Origin: an uncultured Chthoniobacterales bacterium
GTDB taxonomy: Bacteria; Verrucomicrobiota; Verrucomicrobiia; Chthoniobacterales; CALDSX01
Assembly: GCA_937924445.1 (NCBI GenBank)
Contig: CALDSX010000002.1
Span: 1 to 35,415, forward strand
Reading direction: 5' to 3'
Length of the DNA stretch: 35,415 nucleotides
The notes beneath the pieces were generated by a model. That model made no database searches and was not told the DNA's origin. It worked only from the letters and a program-made list of their open reading frames with translations. Below, in pieces: positions 25,786-35,415 of the stretch; the stretch's first letter is position 1; every line of letters begins with the position of its first letter. Position numbers and translations under genes: made by a program.

Positions 25786-26790
25786 ATGGGAAGAATTTTC
25801 CAACGTCCCAGATGGCAAAGTTTTGTCATTTCAATGGGCTTATTTTTTACGCTCGCCTTCGTTGCTGGGGGTAGAGCACCCGGTGAATTACTCCGACCGT
25901 CACATGGAGAAAAGCTTTCGCAAGAGGAGTTAAAACAACTTTTTCTCTCTTCAGGTGCTGCCTCATCACCGAGCCCGAGTCATCGTTCAACACCTTCACC
26001 GGAGACTTCCACATCAAAAAGACCACTCCCCTCCGAGATTTCCAAAAAGGCTAATCCAGCGCCTCCGTCTCCCCCACCGCAACACTCGATTAAGGTGGAA
26101 CGACCTGCGGTTGCACCGGCAGACTCGCGGCCGTTGTCAAAACCTCCAACCGTTATTGTGCTCAAGGAGAGCCTTTCGGAACCTGAAGAGTCTGATGAGG
26201 GAGAAGAACTGCCGACGACGTCGCAGAAAAAATCGGGTTTTTGGCCGTTCTCCTGGGGCCGCAAAGACCCCGGTGCCAAGCGCTGGCGATACCTCACCCC
26301 CGCGCTTCGGAGAGAACTCGACGCGATCAAACTCCGGCGCGGCCGTTGGCGCTATGTAATTGTTCACAACAGCGGTTCTCGGAACGGAAACGCACGAATT
26401 TTTGATTACTACCACAGACGTGTAAAAAAAATGCGCAATGGCATGGCTTATCATTTCGTCATCGGTAATGGGAGTGCCTCACGCATGGGCCAGATTGAGA
26501 TCGGCGACCGTTGGCGGCGCCAGATCAATGGCGGGCATGTGGCAAGTGACCATATGAACAACATTGGCATTGGGGTTTGTCTGGTTGGAGACTTCAATAA
26601 ATACCCCCCCCCTCAACAGCAGCTGGACGCGCTGCGCGAACTGGTAGAATACCTCCGCGAACGCGCAGGTGGCCGCTCCCGCGGCAGGCTCGTCGTTAAA
26701 GGCCATAAGGAAGTCAATCCACCCCACCGCAGTACAGACTGCCCAGGAGATAAATTTAGTCTGCGCGAGTTGCATCGAATGTTTGATTGA
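25786..26790 (+). CDS. Exported N-acetylmuramoyl-L-alanine amidase (Amidase_2/PGRP fold)
   Basis: The product is 334 residues from ATG 25786, giving a classic basic n-region (MGRIFQRPRW) and hydrophobic core (SFVISMGLFFTLAFVAG). In-frame ATG 25747 is possible. A Pro/Ser-rich low-complexity linker (about 55-165) leads to the amidase domain: VIVHNSGS with H194, AYHFVIGNG, GVCLVGDF, then GHKEV with H307 and STDCPG with C319 as the remaining zinc ligands. Family members cut the bond between muramic acid and the peptide stem. The long linker could let it reach through the periplasm. Confidence 0.88.
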   Translation: MGRIFQRPRWQSFVISMGLFFTLAFVAGGRAPGELLRPSHGEKLSQEELKQLFLSSGAASSPSPSHRSTPSPETSTSKRPLPSEISKKANPAPPSPPPQHSIKVERPAVAPADSRPLSKPPTVIVLKESLSEPEESDEGEELPTTSQKKSGFWPFSWGRKDPGAKRWRYLTPALRRELDAIKLRRGRWRYVIVHNSGSRNGNARIFDYYHRRVKKMRNGMAYHFVIGNGSASRMGQIEIGDRWRRQINGGHVASDHMNNIGIGVCLVGDFNKYPPPQQQLDALRELVEYLRERAGGRSRGRLVVKGHKEVNPPHRSTDCPGDKFSLRELHRMFD

Positions 26791-26818
26791 TCCCGTTCCC
26801 TGATGTAGAAGGCCCATA

Positions 26819-27760
26819 ATGAACGAAAATCTTAAAATCGGAGTGATCGGTGCCTCCGGCTTCATCGGCAAGCATTTGCTCGAATTGCTTCGCGCCAACG
26901 GCCACCACGCGGTTGCGTTCACAAGGAGATCTGGAGTTTTTTTGGAGGGTGCAGCCGAGACCAGAGTGTTTAACATGGAGCGCGCTCCGGTCATTGGCGA
27001 TCTGGATGCAGTGGTAAATCTCGCCGGTTCTCCCATTTTAAGGCGATGGAGCGCCAAAGCCAAGAAGCAGATTCTCGATAGCCGCGTCCTACCCACACGC
27101 AAAATTCTCCGAACGCTTGCCAACACATGTGTCGGCGGGCAGGGACCAACGGTGCTAGTCAACGCTTCGGGCATCGGTTTCTACGGTGACCAGGGCCCGA
27201 ATGCTCAAGTAATCACCGAATCAGCGCCGCCAGGCTTCGGTTTTCTTGCGCGAACTGCGGCAATTTGGGAAAACGAGGCTGTGCAAGGAGCAGCTGAAAT
27301 TCCCAATCTACGCACGATCACGCTGCGTATCGGGTTTGTCATCGGACCGGATGGCGGTGCAATTCCATTAATGCGCACCCCTTTCAAATGCTTTATGGGT
27401 GGATACCTTGGAAACGGGCACCAATGGATGTCTTGGATTCATGTGACCGACCTCGCCCGGCTCATCCTGTTTATTATACAGTCTCCAGGAATCGAAGGCC
27501 CTGTCAACGCTGTCGCTCCTAAGCCTGTCACAAACCGAGAGTTTACCAAGGCTTTCGCAAAAGCCGTTCATCGTCCGGCGCTATTCCCTGTTCCGGGATT
27601 TTTACTCCGGCTGATTCTTGGTGAGATGGCGGAACTTGTTCTTTCGAGCCACCGGGTCGCAAGCGAAAAGATTTCGGAATTCAGCTTCGTCTATCCAGAT
27701 GTTGTATCTGCGCTGCAAGCCGGTTGTGAAAAGCCTGCCCGGTTCATCAGCTCGATATGA
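26819..27760 (+). CDS. TIGR01777-family NAD(P)-dependent epimerase (YfcH/SDR39U1-like)
   Basis: The product is 313 residues. IGVIGASGFIGKHLL is the Rossmann glycine motif; VNLAGSPI, RWSAKAKKQILDSRV and ASGIGFYGD are hallmarks of the TIGR01777 branch, followed by LRIGFVIGPDGGAIPLM and WIHVTDLARL. GAAGG lies about 8 bases upstream of the start (GAAGG at about 26810). The substrate is unknown for most of the family. The end overlaps the HAD gene by four bases (ATGA, 27757-27760). Confidence 0.92.
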   Translation: MNENLKIGVIGASGFIGKHLLELLRANGHHAVAFTRRSGVFLEGAAETRVFNMERAPVIGDLDAVVNLAGSPILRRWSAKAKKQILDSRVLPTRKILRTLANTCVGGQGPTVLVNASGIGFYGDQGPNAQVITESAPPGFGFLARTAAIWENEAVQGAAEIPNLRTITLRIGFVIGPDGGAIPLMRTPFKCFMGGYLGNGHQWMSWIHVTDLARLILFIIQSPGIEGPVNAVAPKPVTNREFTKAFAKAVHRPALFPVPGFLLRLILGEMAELVLSSHRVASEKISEFSFVYPDVVSALQAGCEKPARFISSI

Positions 27761-28650
27761 GTAGCCTCCTTCAAAACACAATTGCCATCGTCTACGACTA
27801 CGACCAGACGCTGAGCCCGCTTTACATGCAGGATGATGTGATCTTTCCGGAATTCGGAATTGACGCAAAGAAATTTTGGGCTCGTTGCTCAGATCTTGTG
27901 CAACGGGGCGGTTTTGACAATGAACTTGCCTACATGAAAGCTCTGCTAGATGTTCTCGCACTTGACCGACCATCAAACAAACAACTTAAAGCGCTCGGAG
28001 CTCGTATGCGCCTCTATCCCGGATTACCGGCTATGTTTGATGAATTCGGTCGTGGCGGTGAGCATCTTCTTACAGAGGAACAAAAGGCACTTGGAGTGCG
28101 TGTTGAACATTACATCATTTCGAGCGGTCTCAAAGCGGTTATTGATGGCAGTGTCCTCGCTCCTTACCTTCGTGCAACCTTCGGCTGTGAATTTGCGGAG
28201 GATGAAGAAGGGCGCATATGTTTCCCATCGAGGGTCATCAGTCAGACGCAAAAAACTCAGTATCTATTCCGTATCAACAAAGGTCTGCTCAAACTTACAG
28301 AGGATGTTAACGATCACATGCCGGCCGAACTTCGCTCGGTTCCATTTCAAAATATGATTTATGTCGGCGATGGCCCAACCGACGTGCCCTGTTTTACTGT
28401 CATGCGAAAAGCCGGTGGCCAGGTAATCGCGGTATACAATTCTCTGGATGAAAGCCGAGCTAGCTTTCGCAAATGTTATCAACTCTCAACTCATGCGGAG
28501 AGGGTTCGTCACATCGCCCCCAGCGATTACCGTGCTGGCAGCCATCTTCGGCTTTTGCTTGAGGAAATGGTTTTGGAAATCGCCAATCGAATGGTCAGAG
28601 AGCACCATGAAAAAGCTGATGCCGCAACTGTTCGAGCCCCAAAGCATTGA
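27757..28650 (+). CDS. HAD-superfamily phosphatase (phosphoserine-phosphatase-like)
   Basis: The product is 297 residues. Motif I is YDYDQTLS with D14 and D16; motif II is in IISSG; motif IV is YVGDGPTD near 205. A helical cap lies between about 30 and 120. These fit a soluble Mg-dependent HAD phosphatase. Function cannot be narrowed. It is translationally coupled to the epimerase gene and ends just before a strong hairpin. Confidence 0.88.
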   Translation: MSSLLQNTIAIVYDYDQTLSPLYMQDDVIFPEFGIDAKKFWARCSDLVQRGGFDNELAYMKALLDVLALDRPSNKQLKALGARMRLYPGLPAMFDEFGRGGEHLLTEEQKALGVRVEHYIISSGLKAVIDGSVLAPYLRATFGCEFAEDEEGRICFPSRVISQTQKTQYLFRINKGLLKLTEDVNDHMPAELRSVPFQNMIYVGDGPTDVPCFTVMRKAGGQVIAVYNSLDESRASFRKCYQLSTHAERVRHIAPSDYRAGSHLRLLLEEMVLEIANRMVREHHEKADAATVRAPKH

Positions 28651-28702
28651 AGTCTGACAAACCGCTTTTTGTGGCTATCTCCGTGAGGCCAACCTTAAAC
28701 GG

Positions 28703-28735
28703 CACCCCGCGCTCGGATGGCCCGAACGCGGGGTG
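28703..28735. terminator. Strong bidirectional hairpin between convergent genes
   Basis: CACCCCGCG (28703-28711) pairs perfectly with CGCGGGGTG (28727-28735); the loop can pair further (TCGG with CCGA). TTAAAC and GTTTAAAC flank it, but the U-tract is weak. It lies between the convergent HAD and ppdK stops. Confidence 0.7.
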
Positions 28736-28774
28736 GGTGGTGTTTAAACCTCAGTAAGGAACAACGGTCAAGGC

Positions 28775-31609
28775 TTACTTACGCTTCGGAGCGGTTTTTT
28801 TGGTCGCGGAAGCTTCCTCGATCAATGCCGCCTGTGCGGCAGCCAACCTGGCAATCGGCACACGGAAAGGCGAGCAACTCACGTAGTTCAATCCAACGCG
28901 GTGACAGAATTTAACCGATTCGGGATCGCCACCGTGCTCGCCACAAATGCCCAGTTTGATGTTGGGGTTAGAGGCGCGACCTTTTGAAATGGCAATTTCC
29001 ATCAGTTTGCCAACGCCACTCTGATCAAGCGTGGCAAACGGATTTTTGGTGAAGATCTCGCTCTCGGTGTAAGAAGAGAGAAATGATCCCATATCATCAC
29101 GGCTCATGCCGAGAGTGGTCTGTGTGAGATCATTTGTTCCAAAGCTGAAAAATTGGGCAGTCTGCGCAATTTCATCGGCCGTTATTGCTCCGCGTGGTAC
29201 TTCGATCATTGTGCCGACGAGATAGTCTATCTTGACTTTTTTCTCAGCCATGACCTCTTTGGCAACGCGGTGAATGATCTCCACCTGGAGGTCCAATTCC
29301 TTCTTATAGCCGACCAGTGGAACCATGATTTCAGGTTTTACCTTGATCTTGGCTTTAACAACCTCAGCAGCGGCTTCAAAGATCGCGCGAGCCTGCATTT
29401 CTGTAATTTCCGGGTAGGATATCCCGAGGCGACACCCTCGATGGCCGAGCATGGGATTAAATTCGTGCAGCTCTTTTACACGCTGGGCGATTTTCTCTGC
29501 TGAGACGCCGATTTTAGATGCCAAAGCATTCTGGGACGCTTCATCGTGCGGCAGGAACTCGTGAAGAGGTGGATCAAGCAACCGGATGGTGGCCGGATAC
29601 CCCTTAAGCGCCTTGAAAATACCGGTGAAATCTTCCCGCTGGTACGGCAGGAGTTTCGCCAGGGCGGCTTTGCGCTCGACGACATTGTCAGCGAGGATCA
29701 TTTCACGCATGGCATCAATGCGATCCCCCTCGAAGAACATGTGCTCTGTGCGGCAGAGACCGATGCCAGTGGCGCCAAAGGCAACAGCATTGGCCGTCTG
29801 CTCAGGGTTGTCGGCATTGGTGCGCACTTCAAGCCGAGTGACCTTCGAGCACCAATCCATCAGTTGTTTGAAGTTCTTGAACTTCTCAGTGGCACGCGAG
29901 GCCGCGTCGCCATGAAGAAGCCCGGTGATAATTTCCGACGGTGCAGTTTCAATCTTCCCTTCGTAAACCGTGCCGGTTGTGCCATCAATCGAGAGGAAAT
30001 CACCTTCCTTGAAAGTGTGCCCTCCCACTGAAACCGTTTTGGCCTCGTAATCGATCGCAAGTGCGGAGGCACCGCAGATACAAACCTTGCCCATCTGACG
30101 CGCAACCAGCGCGGCGTGCGAGGAGACGCCGCCCTTGGCTGTTAGGATTCCCTCAGCCGCAATCATCCCGCGAAGGTCTTCGGGCGAAGTTTCATTCCGG
30201 ACGAGAAGAACTTTATCACCCTTCTCGGCTGCTGCGGCGGCGCGATCAGCGTTGAGGTAAATTTTTCCAGAAGCAGCTCCGGGACCGGCCGGCAGACCAG
30301 TAGCGAGAACCTTGGCCTTTTTCATTTCCGCAGAGTTAAACACCGGGGCGAGAAGCTGATCGAGTTGATCTGCTGGATTGCGATGAATGGCAGTCTTCCA
30401 GTCAATCAGTTTTTCCTTTACCATGTCCATCGAGAACTTCAATGCAGCCATTGCGGTGCGTTTACCGTTCCGAGTCTGAAGCATGAACAATTTACCATCC
30501 TGGATGGTAAATTCGAAATCCTGAACATCCTTGAAGTGCTTTTCGAGGATAATACGGACTTTCTCAAGTTCCGCCGCGGCTTTGGGTAAATGTTTTTTGA
30601 GCAACGAAACCGGCTCCGGAGTGCGAACACCTGCCACGACGTCCTCGCCCTGAGCATTGATAAGAAATTCTCCGTAAAATTCCTTCACACCATTGGCTGG
30701 ATTGCGTGTGAATGCGACTCCCGAACCGGAGTTCTCTCCTGTGTTGCCAAAAACCATGGCCTGGACGTTAACTGCGGTTCCCCATTCCGAGGGGATGTTA
30801 TATTTACGGCGATACACAATCGCGCGGTCGTTCATCCACGAACCAAATACCGCTCCGATGGCGCCTTTGAGCTGATCCCAAGGGTTGACAGGAAATGTCT
30901 TCCCAGTGCGTTCCTTGACCAAAGCCTTGAACCGTTTGACGAGTTCCTTCTGATCATCGGCTGTCAATTCACTGTCTGAGATATCCTTTCCATATTTTTC
31001 ATGCTTGAACCCGTGGATGACGGTCTCGAAGGGTTCATGATCTTCACCCTCACGTTTTTGCACTCCCAAGACAACATCTCCGTACATTTGCACGAACCGC
31101 CTGTAGCAATCCCAGGCAAAGCGTTCGTTTCCAGTAGCAGAAGCAAGCGCTTTAACTGTCTCATCATTAAGTCCCAGATTGAGAATGGTGTCCATCATGC
31201 CGGGCATTGAATCGCGAGCCCCTGAACGAACGGCAACAAGCAGCGGGAAGCCCGAGGCATCGCCAAATTTACAGCCCATGATCTTTTCCATGTTGCGAAT
31301 GCCGGCCTCGACCTGAGGCATCATTTCCGGCGGATAAGTCCGTTTGTTGGCGTAGAAATAAGTGCAGACCTCTGTGGTGATTGTAAACCCTGGGGGAACT
31401 GGCAGGCCAATGCGGGTCATTTCAGCTAGGTTAGCTCCTTTCCCTCCTAGCAAAGCTTTCATAGAACCGTCACCATCAGCTTTTCCTGCGCCGAACGTGT
31501 AAACTGTCTTGAATCTGCGTCCGGATGTAGGTTTTGCGACAGACTTTGAATTGGTCTTGGAAGCCGCTTTGGCGGCAGGTTTACTGTTTTTTACTGTTTT
31601 TGTAGGCAT
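28775..31609 (-). CDS. ppdK: Pyruvate, phosphate dikinase
   Basis: The product is 944 residues. It interconverts pyruvate + ATP + Pi and PEP + AMP + PPi. The N-terminal ATP-grasp part begins [28 protein letters not shown]-like (split: [11 protein letters not shown] and [12 protein letters not shown]). The swivelling domain has the phosphohistidine in [15 protein letters not shown] (H498), and the C-terminal TIM barrel has [12 protein letters not shown] and [10 protein letters not shown]. The start at ATG 31609 is chosen over 31639. Unusual features are a 30-residue Lys/Ala/Ser-rich N-terminal tail and a basic C-terminus (TKKTAPKRK). Confidence 0.97.
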   Translation of the reverse strand: MPTKTVKNSKPAAKAASKTNSKSVAKPTSGRRFKTVYTFGAGKADGDGSMKALLGGKGANLAEMTRIGLPVPPGFTITTEVCTYFYANKRTYPPEMMPQVEAGIRNMEKIMGCKFGDASGFPLLVAVRSGARDSMPGMMDTILNLGLNDETVKALASATGNERFAWDCYRRFVQMYGDVVLGVQKREGEDHEPFETVIHGFKHEKYGKDISDSELTADDQKELVKRFKALVKERTGKTFPVNPWDQLKGAIGAVFGSWMNDRAIVYRRKYNIPSEWGTAVNVQAMVFGNTGENSGSGVAFTRNPANGVKEFYGEFLINAQGEDVVAGVRTPEPVSLLKKHLPKAAAELEKVRIILEKHFKDVQDFEFTIQDGKLFMLQTRNGKRTAMAALKFSMDMVKEKLIDWKTAIHRNPADQLDQLLAPVFNSAEMKKAKVLATGLPAGPGAASGKIYLNADRAAAAAEKGDKVLLVRNETSPEDLRGMIAAEGILTAKGGVSSHAALVARQMGKVCICGASALAIDYEAKTVSVGGHTFKEGDFLSIDGTTGTVYEGKIETAPSEIITGLLHGDAASRATEKFKNFKQLMDWCSKVTRLEVRTNADNPEQTANAVAFGATGIGLCRTEHMFFEGDRIDAMREMILADNVVERKAALAKLLPYQREDFTGIFKALKGYPATIRLLDPPLHEFLPHDEASQNALASKIGVSAEKIAQRVKELHEFNPMLGHRGCRLGISYPEITEMQARAIFEAAAEVVKAKIKVKPEIMVPLVGYKKELDLQVEIIHRVAKEVMAEKKVKIDYLVGTMIEVPRGAITADEIAQTAQFFSFGTNDLTQTTLGMSRDDMGSFLSSYTESEIFTKNPFATLDQSGVGKLMEIAISKGRASNPNIKLGICGEHGGDPESVKFCHRVGLNYVSCSPFRVPIARLAAAQAALIEEASATKKTAPKRK

Positions 31610-31755
31610 GGTTTGATGTGATTGAGGCAGGCAGCTCACCTTCCGATTTAAAAACGAAAAACAGCCGGAATATGGCGGCCACGAACCGATCGCGGGAGCC
31701 TCGTCCGAGACAATCGAAATACATCTCTACGTCCACCCCCGTTTGCGGAATTACG

Positions 31756-31783
31756 AGTTTAGCCAGCGACTTTGACCTGTCAA
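31756..31783 (-). promoter_or_regulatory. Possible sigma70-like promoter for ppdK
   Basis: On the minus strand TTGACA (31783-31778) is followed after 16 bases by TAAACT (31761-31756). The -35 is perfect and the -10 matches at 4 of 6. The transcript leader would be about 140 bases. Confidence 0.4.
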
Positions 31784-31846
31784 TAAATTACAACTCGGAT
31801 TCCAGCTGTCGTTTATTCCAATAACTCTTACTATTCAGCGAAAGGG

Positions 31847-32053
31847 TCACAAGTCTTGTTCTACAACGTCCATCACCGTCTCCAAAGCTGTTGCAAAATC
31901 CTCTAGGCCAGTGCTAGGCACAATCACGTGATTCCGTCTTCCATGTGATTCCTCGGTTATTCTAAGGAATTTTCCGCGCTCGTTCTCGCAATACACGATC
32001 GTGAAATGCTTTCGCTCGACGCGAACGTCTTGAGAGGCAATGATGTTTTCCAT
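31847..32053 (-). CDS. PUR-alpha-like DUF3276 small nucleic-acid-binding protein
   Basis: The product is 68 residues from ATG 32053. The sequence VRVERKHFTIVYCENERGKF then LRITEES and a C-terminal helix with LEDFATALETVMDVV is the single PUR repeat fold (beta sheet plus helix) seen in DUF3276/BpuR proteins. These bind single-stranded nucleic acid and act as regulators. The frame is open to 32140, but the added residues are not family-like. Confidence 0.75.
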   Translation of the reverse strand: MENIIASQDVRVERKHFTIVYCENERGKFLRITEESHGRRNHVIVPSTGLEDFATALETVMDVVEQDL

Positions 32054-32259
32054 TTGAAAAAGTAATGTCGAACACATCGGTTTACCGATATAAACTCTCC
32101 ATCTGGCGAGAACAAAAGTTCCTGAGCCGGAGTGGGACAACCGATGTGACAGACGCCTTCGGAGATGAGGTTATCAAAAAATCTTCCGCTAAAGCCACCT
32201 GAATCGCAAGCGGTAAAAGTGAAATTTTTAATTCGTCGCAAATTCATGGTTAGACAGTA

Positions 32260-32556
32260 TTAAAAGTGTCTGCGTCCGAAGAGCCAGCGACCCACGAGCC
32301 AGCAGCCGGGCACTAGCCCGACCACTGGCCCGAGCACATTGAATGTTGCCAGTTTCACGAACTCCCTGAACGGAAACTGGAGATCGCGAAGTATCTTATT
32401 AAGATCGAAATATGCCTCTGCGTCATCCGTGCGGCTTTCATGCACAACTTCGCCATCTCTTCGGAACAGAACATTCGAGCTGCGAGTTGCCAAGAATGGA
32501 TATTGGCCAAAAAATCTGCGGCCCCCTCCGTAATTGCTTGAATATCGTGAAGTCAT
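32260..32556 (-). CDS. Small hypothetical membrane protein
   Basis: The product is 98 residues from ATG 32556 (frame open to 32586). I do not recognise it. It has a polar N-terminal half with RRDGEVVHESR and FDLNKILRDLQ, then a hydrophobic C-terminal helix (VLGPVVGLVPGCWLVGRWLF) ending in basic residues, consistent with a C-terminal membrane anchor. It lies upstream of the PUR-like gene on the same strand. Confidence 0.5.
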   Translation of the reverse strand: MTSRYSSNYGGGRRFFGQYPFLATRSSNVLFRRDGEVVHESRTDDAEAYFDLNKILRDLQFPFREFVKLATFNVLGPVVGLVPGCWLVGRWLFGRRHF

Positions 32557-33555
32557 GCGGCATTCGCAGCTATGTCTCCACTGCACGCAAGAACGGTCTC
32601 TACGCGCTCGATGCGTTGCAACGCCTGTTCCTGGGCGTTCCCTTCCTGCAAGCGGTTACGGTTAACGACTCGCGATCTTCGTTCCACGGTTCTGACTCAG
32701 GCAACCGCCCATATTCTCTCGGCTGAACGCCAGCACAGAGGGGCGGCTACCCGAGCGGTTACCAACTTCTTTGAAAAATTCGGGGGCAGAACGGGATTTG
32801 TTCCGACGTGTAAACTGTCAGAGCGCATTTTTCACAAAGGAAAATAACTCCTCAAAATCATTCAGATGAACCGTTTGTTCCCATAAAAATAGTCTCTAAA
32901 AGCACTCAAAAGGCCACGCACCTGATGTCTTCAACGAACTTTCGAAGCGCTTAGTTTATGTCTTTTTGTAGCGAATTTCAAAATCATCGTCGCGGGATGC
33001 CGTTTTTTCCATATTCACCTGATAACCCGGATTGGCCCCTATTTTGCTTTTGCGCTGTCTCTTCGGCTCGCATGCAACTCAAGCCAGAGGCCCCATCCTG
33101 TCGCTCCACTTTTCAAGGCATGCAGGCTATTCAGACCCCCATTTGCGAAATGTCTTGTTGCGAAGATTTTTAAGAACCGACCGAGGCCCAGAGCCGTCGG
33201 CGAGTTCAACCATTAGAACAGGTTCAATTTGAACTGCTGGCGATGTGTCATCGGCAAAACGAGGTTCCATGTATTGTTCTGATCCTCGATCCATCCGGTG
33301 ACCTTCTCGGCGCCGGTTACGATCACAGCTTCACCCGGCGCGACGCGATACGTGATTCGCAACGCATCCGAGATGCCACCCCCGGCGGATTGACACGCTG
33401 GCGCTCTGTGCCCCCATGGATCGTAATCGTGTCCTCAAGCTACATGATGTTGGCAGCAGGTTGAATCGTCCGCAAAGAAGGAAAACTGCCAATGGCATTA
33501 TGACAGCCAGTTGGACGACAGCTTCGAATGAATGATTTTTTATGATGTGCTTTGG
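32557..33555. other. About 1 kb without a convincing gene
   Basis: Short frames on both strands lack protein-like patterns, start context and length. One minus-strand frame (33213-33434) looks protein-like but has no start and is listed separately. No tRNA, repeat array or terminator stands out. The region may contain decayed genes. Confidence 0.5.
33213..33434 (-). pseudogene. Possible gene remnant
   Basis: An open frame of 73 codons after an in-frame TGA (33437-33435) ends TAA at 33215-33213. It contains ISDALRITYRVAPGEAVIV and WNLVLPMTHRQQFKLNLF, which look like beta-strand-rich protein. There is no plausible start codon, so it may be the tail of a broken gene. The family is not recognised. 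Confidence 0.25.
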
Positions 33556-35415
33556 TTATTTCACTTGTGTGGGGGGATGATTTTTCAAAAGTTCCCAGAC
33601 CTCATCGTCCACCAGCTTCTTGCCGGCGGCCGTGATCGGCAGATGTGGGCCGTTATCAAATTCGTCGTCAAGGATAACTATTTTATCCGGACCTTTTGGG
33701 ACGTTGGGATCCATGTCGTCGGGCGGATATGTTTTGGGTTGGTCAAACAGACTCGCATCCAAAGTTTTGGGTTGCGAGCCGTGGACCGCAGTGTGCAGCA
33801 GTGCCGCCAAGGCGTAACGCGGCAGACCGGTCCGCAACATTTCGCCATCCTTGTAGAACGCGCTGACGCTGGTCAGACCGGGCAACACGCCAGCCTGCAG
33901 CTTAACATCCAGTTGCGCCAACAATGCACCGGCATGAACCACGCGTACTTGTTTGGCTTGCGCCGGGCCCAATCGCTCCTGGATTTTGGCCGTCATGGCC
34001 GCGGCGGCGGCTGCGTTGCCGTCGGCCAGTTCTGTCTCGTTGAACACCGCCCGATAATCGAATGCCGACCATAACGGCGCGAGTTGCTCGGCGGTCAAGG
34101 GTTGCCACGTTTCGAGCTTGAGTTCTTTGCGCAACGCGGTGGCGGCTTCTAATTCCGGCCACGTGTAGAACAGAATCACCTCGCCAGTTGGGTGCGTATC
34201 GAGAAACTGTTTTGCCAACCACGCGGCCGCATCGGCTTCGCTGTCGCCGCAGCCCACGGGAGCAAGGATGAGCTTATCGAGCCGGCAAATCTTCCAGTTC
34301 TTGTCGGTGAGTTGGTGGAACAGCTCGCGGTGTGCGTTCTTTTCGCGCATCTCGGTAACGTAGCGGGTGAGCGAATACCAATCGGTGAAATACGTTTGCC
34401 ATCTGGCTTGTTTGCCAGCCTGTCGGTCCACGTCGCCCTGCCAGGCCAGCGCGGCGGATTGGAATTTTGACGGCAACCGGTCGGGCGTGCCGGCCACGCA
34501 CAACACGCGCACAGGTTCGGCGGCTTTTTCTGCCGCTTCGAGCGCGGTCAGTTTTTCTCGCGAACCGCCGAAACCGGTATAGGGGTGAGCTTGAATGACA
34601 TCCCAAATCGCGTCGTTGACAGCCTGCGCCAACTCGGGCGTTATGCGCAACAGTTCGCCCCAATCGTTGAATTGGTCCTTGCCGTAGTCGGCTTCGTTGA
34701 AAATGGTGTAGTCCAAGTCGTGCGGGCGCGACTGGAACGTCACGGCGTAGAACGTCGCCGCGCACAGATACGCCGGCAACCCGGCGCGTGTGTGTCCGCC
34801 GTCGGTGTGAAATTCGCCGATGTTGACCAGCCCCTTGACCTTGCCGGCGCGGATGCGGCGGTCAAGCAGACTCCAGACGTCGGGCACTGGCATCAATCGC
34901 AACCGGCCTGCTTTCCACAACTCGGGATAGGCTGCGATCAGGGCATCCATCAATTGAAACTCGCAATCGCGCGTGTGTGAGCCGGCGCCTTCCCACGGCA
35001 TGACCGATGGATCATAGGTCTGGAACCAATCGCGGGCGAAATCGTAGGAGCGACGGAGTGGCTCGATCTGATTGTGGTTCAGTTCCTTTCCGCGGGTGAT
35101 GCCGGCGATACGCTGGAGCGCGCTCGTGGGCCATGATTGAAAGATGAACACCGCGCCGTCCTTGTTATTGGTGTCGAGATAGATTTTGATGATGTCGCGG
35201 GCCGAGGCGACGTTGCCAATGTCCGTTGGTTCGTCGAAAATCACCTTTTTATCCCATGCGTCGTTGACCGGGCCATATTGAAGCAGCCAGCCGAATGGCT
35301 GGAGCATGATCGCGTCCCACTTTTTATCGCGGAAGCTGGATGCCTGCCAGTTGGTGGGCTTGAATTCCGGGTTGAGTGTCCACTCTCCATTGACCAGATC
35401 CATACCGCCTTTGTT
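33556..35415 (-). CDS. Protein with two diverged SGNH-hydrolase-like modules, N-terminus cut by window edge
   Basis: The frame is open to the right edge (residues NKGG precede the ATG at 35403), so the true start is outside. The 619 visible residues fall into two similar halves. The first has WDAIMLQPFG, SARDIIKIYLDTNNKDGAVF, FIFQSWP and GEFHTDGGHTRAGLPAYLCA. The second has LDKLILAPVG, AAAWLAKQFLDTHPTGEVIL, LFYTWPE and VSAFYKDGEMLRTGLPRYAL. The D-x-x-H near the end of module one resembles the catalytic Asp-His of SGNH hydrolases. In module two the His position is Met, so that copy may be inactive. The family is not recognised with certainty. Confidence 0.7.
   Translation of the reverse strand, partial: NKGGMDLVNGEWTLNPEFKPTNWQASSFRDKKWDAIMLQPFGWLLQYGPVNDAWDKKVIFDEPTDIGNVASARDIIKIYLDTNNKDGAVFIFQSWPTSALQRIAGITRGKELNHNQIEPLRRSYDFARDWFQTYDPSVMPWEGAGSHTRDCEFQLMDALIAAYPELWKAGRLRLMPVPDVWSLLDRRIRAGKVKGLVNIGEFHTDGGHTRAGLPAYLCAATFYAVTFQSRPHDLDYTIFNEADYGKDQFNDWGELLRITPELAQAVNDAIWDVIQAHPYTGFGGSREKLTALEAAEKAAEPVRVLCVAGTPDRLPSKFQSAALAWQGDVDRQAGKQARWQTYFTDWYSLTRYVTEMREKNAHRELFHQLTDKNWKICRLDKLILAPVGCGDSEADAAAWLAKQFLDTHPTGEVILFYTWPELEAATALRKELKLETWQPLTAEQLAPLWSAFDYRAVFNETELADGNAAAAAAMTAKIQERLGPAQAKQVRVVHAGALLAQLDVKLQAGVLPGLTSVSAFYKDGEMLRTGLPRYALAALLHTAVHGSQPKTLDASLFDQPKTYPPDDMDPNVPKGPDKIVILDDEFDNGPHLPITAAGKKLVDDEVWELLKNHPPTQVK

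Noticed and set aside
31957-32247. Minus frame of 96 codons overlapping the PUR-like gene
   Set aside because: It overlaps a better-supported gene in another frame and has no recognisable pattern. Its first 60 residues could be a tiny gene, but I cannot support it.
32572-32847. Possible transposase remnant
   Set aside because: I could not match either strand to a known transposase motif, and no terminal repeats or target duplications are visible.

Overview
The window comes from a Gram-negative bacterium with an outer membrane (bamA, skp/ompH and lpxD in a row). It is most likely a member of the Verrucomicrobiota or a close PVC relative. The lineage clues are a PEP-CTERM-anchored protein with a signal peptide, a 34-residue AURKAIP1/COX24-type basic protein, a PUR-alpha-like small protein, a long-form HisG, a PATAN/DUF4388 protein, a membrane-anchored Ser/Thr kinase, and leaders that mostly lack a clear Shine-Dalgarno sequence. 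No rRNA, tRNA, CRISPR array or intact insertion sequence was seen.

Layout. (1) 1-2115, minus: membrane-anchored Ser/Thr protein kinase, cut by the left edge. (2) 2427-4967, plus: a diversity-generating retroelement (DGR). It has a target gene (signal peptide, FGE-sulfatase/C-type-lectin fold, variable repeat VR, PEP-CTERM anchor), an avd accessory gene, a DGR-type reverse transcriptase and a template repeat (TR). TR and VR align without gaps over about 128 bases, and 24 of 28 mismatches fall at adenines of TR, the DGR signature. The RT looks broken: a stop plus frame change near 4241-4260, YxDD changed to NVDD, and no thumb domain. (3) 5528-8854, plus: LarA-like racemase, M29 aminopeptidase and YkuD-type L,D-transpeptidase. 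(4) 18774-8934, minus: a long co-directional run bamA, skp, lpxD, metF, hisG, AURKAIP1/COX24-like, TPR protein, DUF4388 protein and alpha/beta hydrolase. (5) 19110-25335: a glycolipid/glycosyl-transfer island with a GT28 diacylglycerol glycosyltransferase-like gene, a GH1 enzyme and a PMT/ArnT-like membrane glycosyltransferase on plus with overlapping ends, met tail-to-tail by a GT28-PHP fusion on minus. (6) 25786-28650, plus: exported peptidoglycan amidase, TIGR01777 epimerase and HAD phosphatase. (7) 31609-28775, minus: pyruvate phosphate dikinase, with a strong hairpin between it and the HAD gene. (8) 31847-32556, minus: PUR-like protein and a small membrane protein, followed by about 1 kb without a convincing gene. 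(9) 33556 to the right edge, minus: a large protein made of two diverged copies of an SGNH-like module.

How the parts fit. Most of the window is envelope biology: outer-membrane assembly, lipid A acylation, peptidoglycan trimming and glycolipid synthesis. The accessory highlight is the DGR, which diversified (or once diversified) a surface-directed lectin-fold protein destined for PEP-CTERM/exosortase sorting. By eye the DGR segment is more GC-rich than its neighbours.
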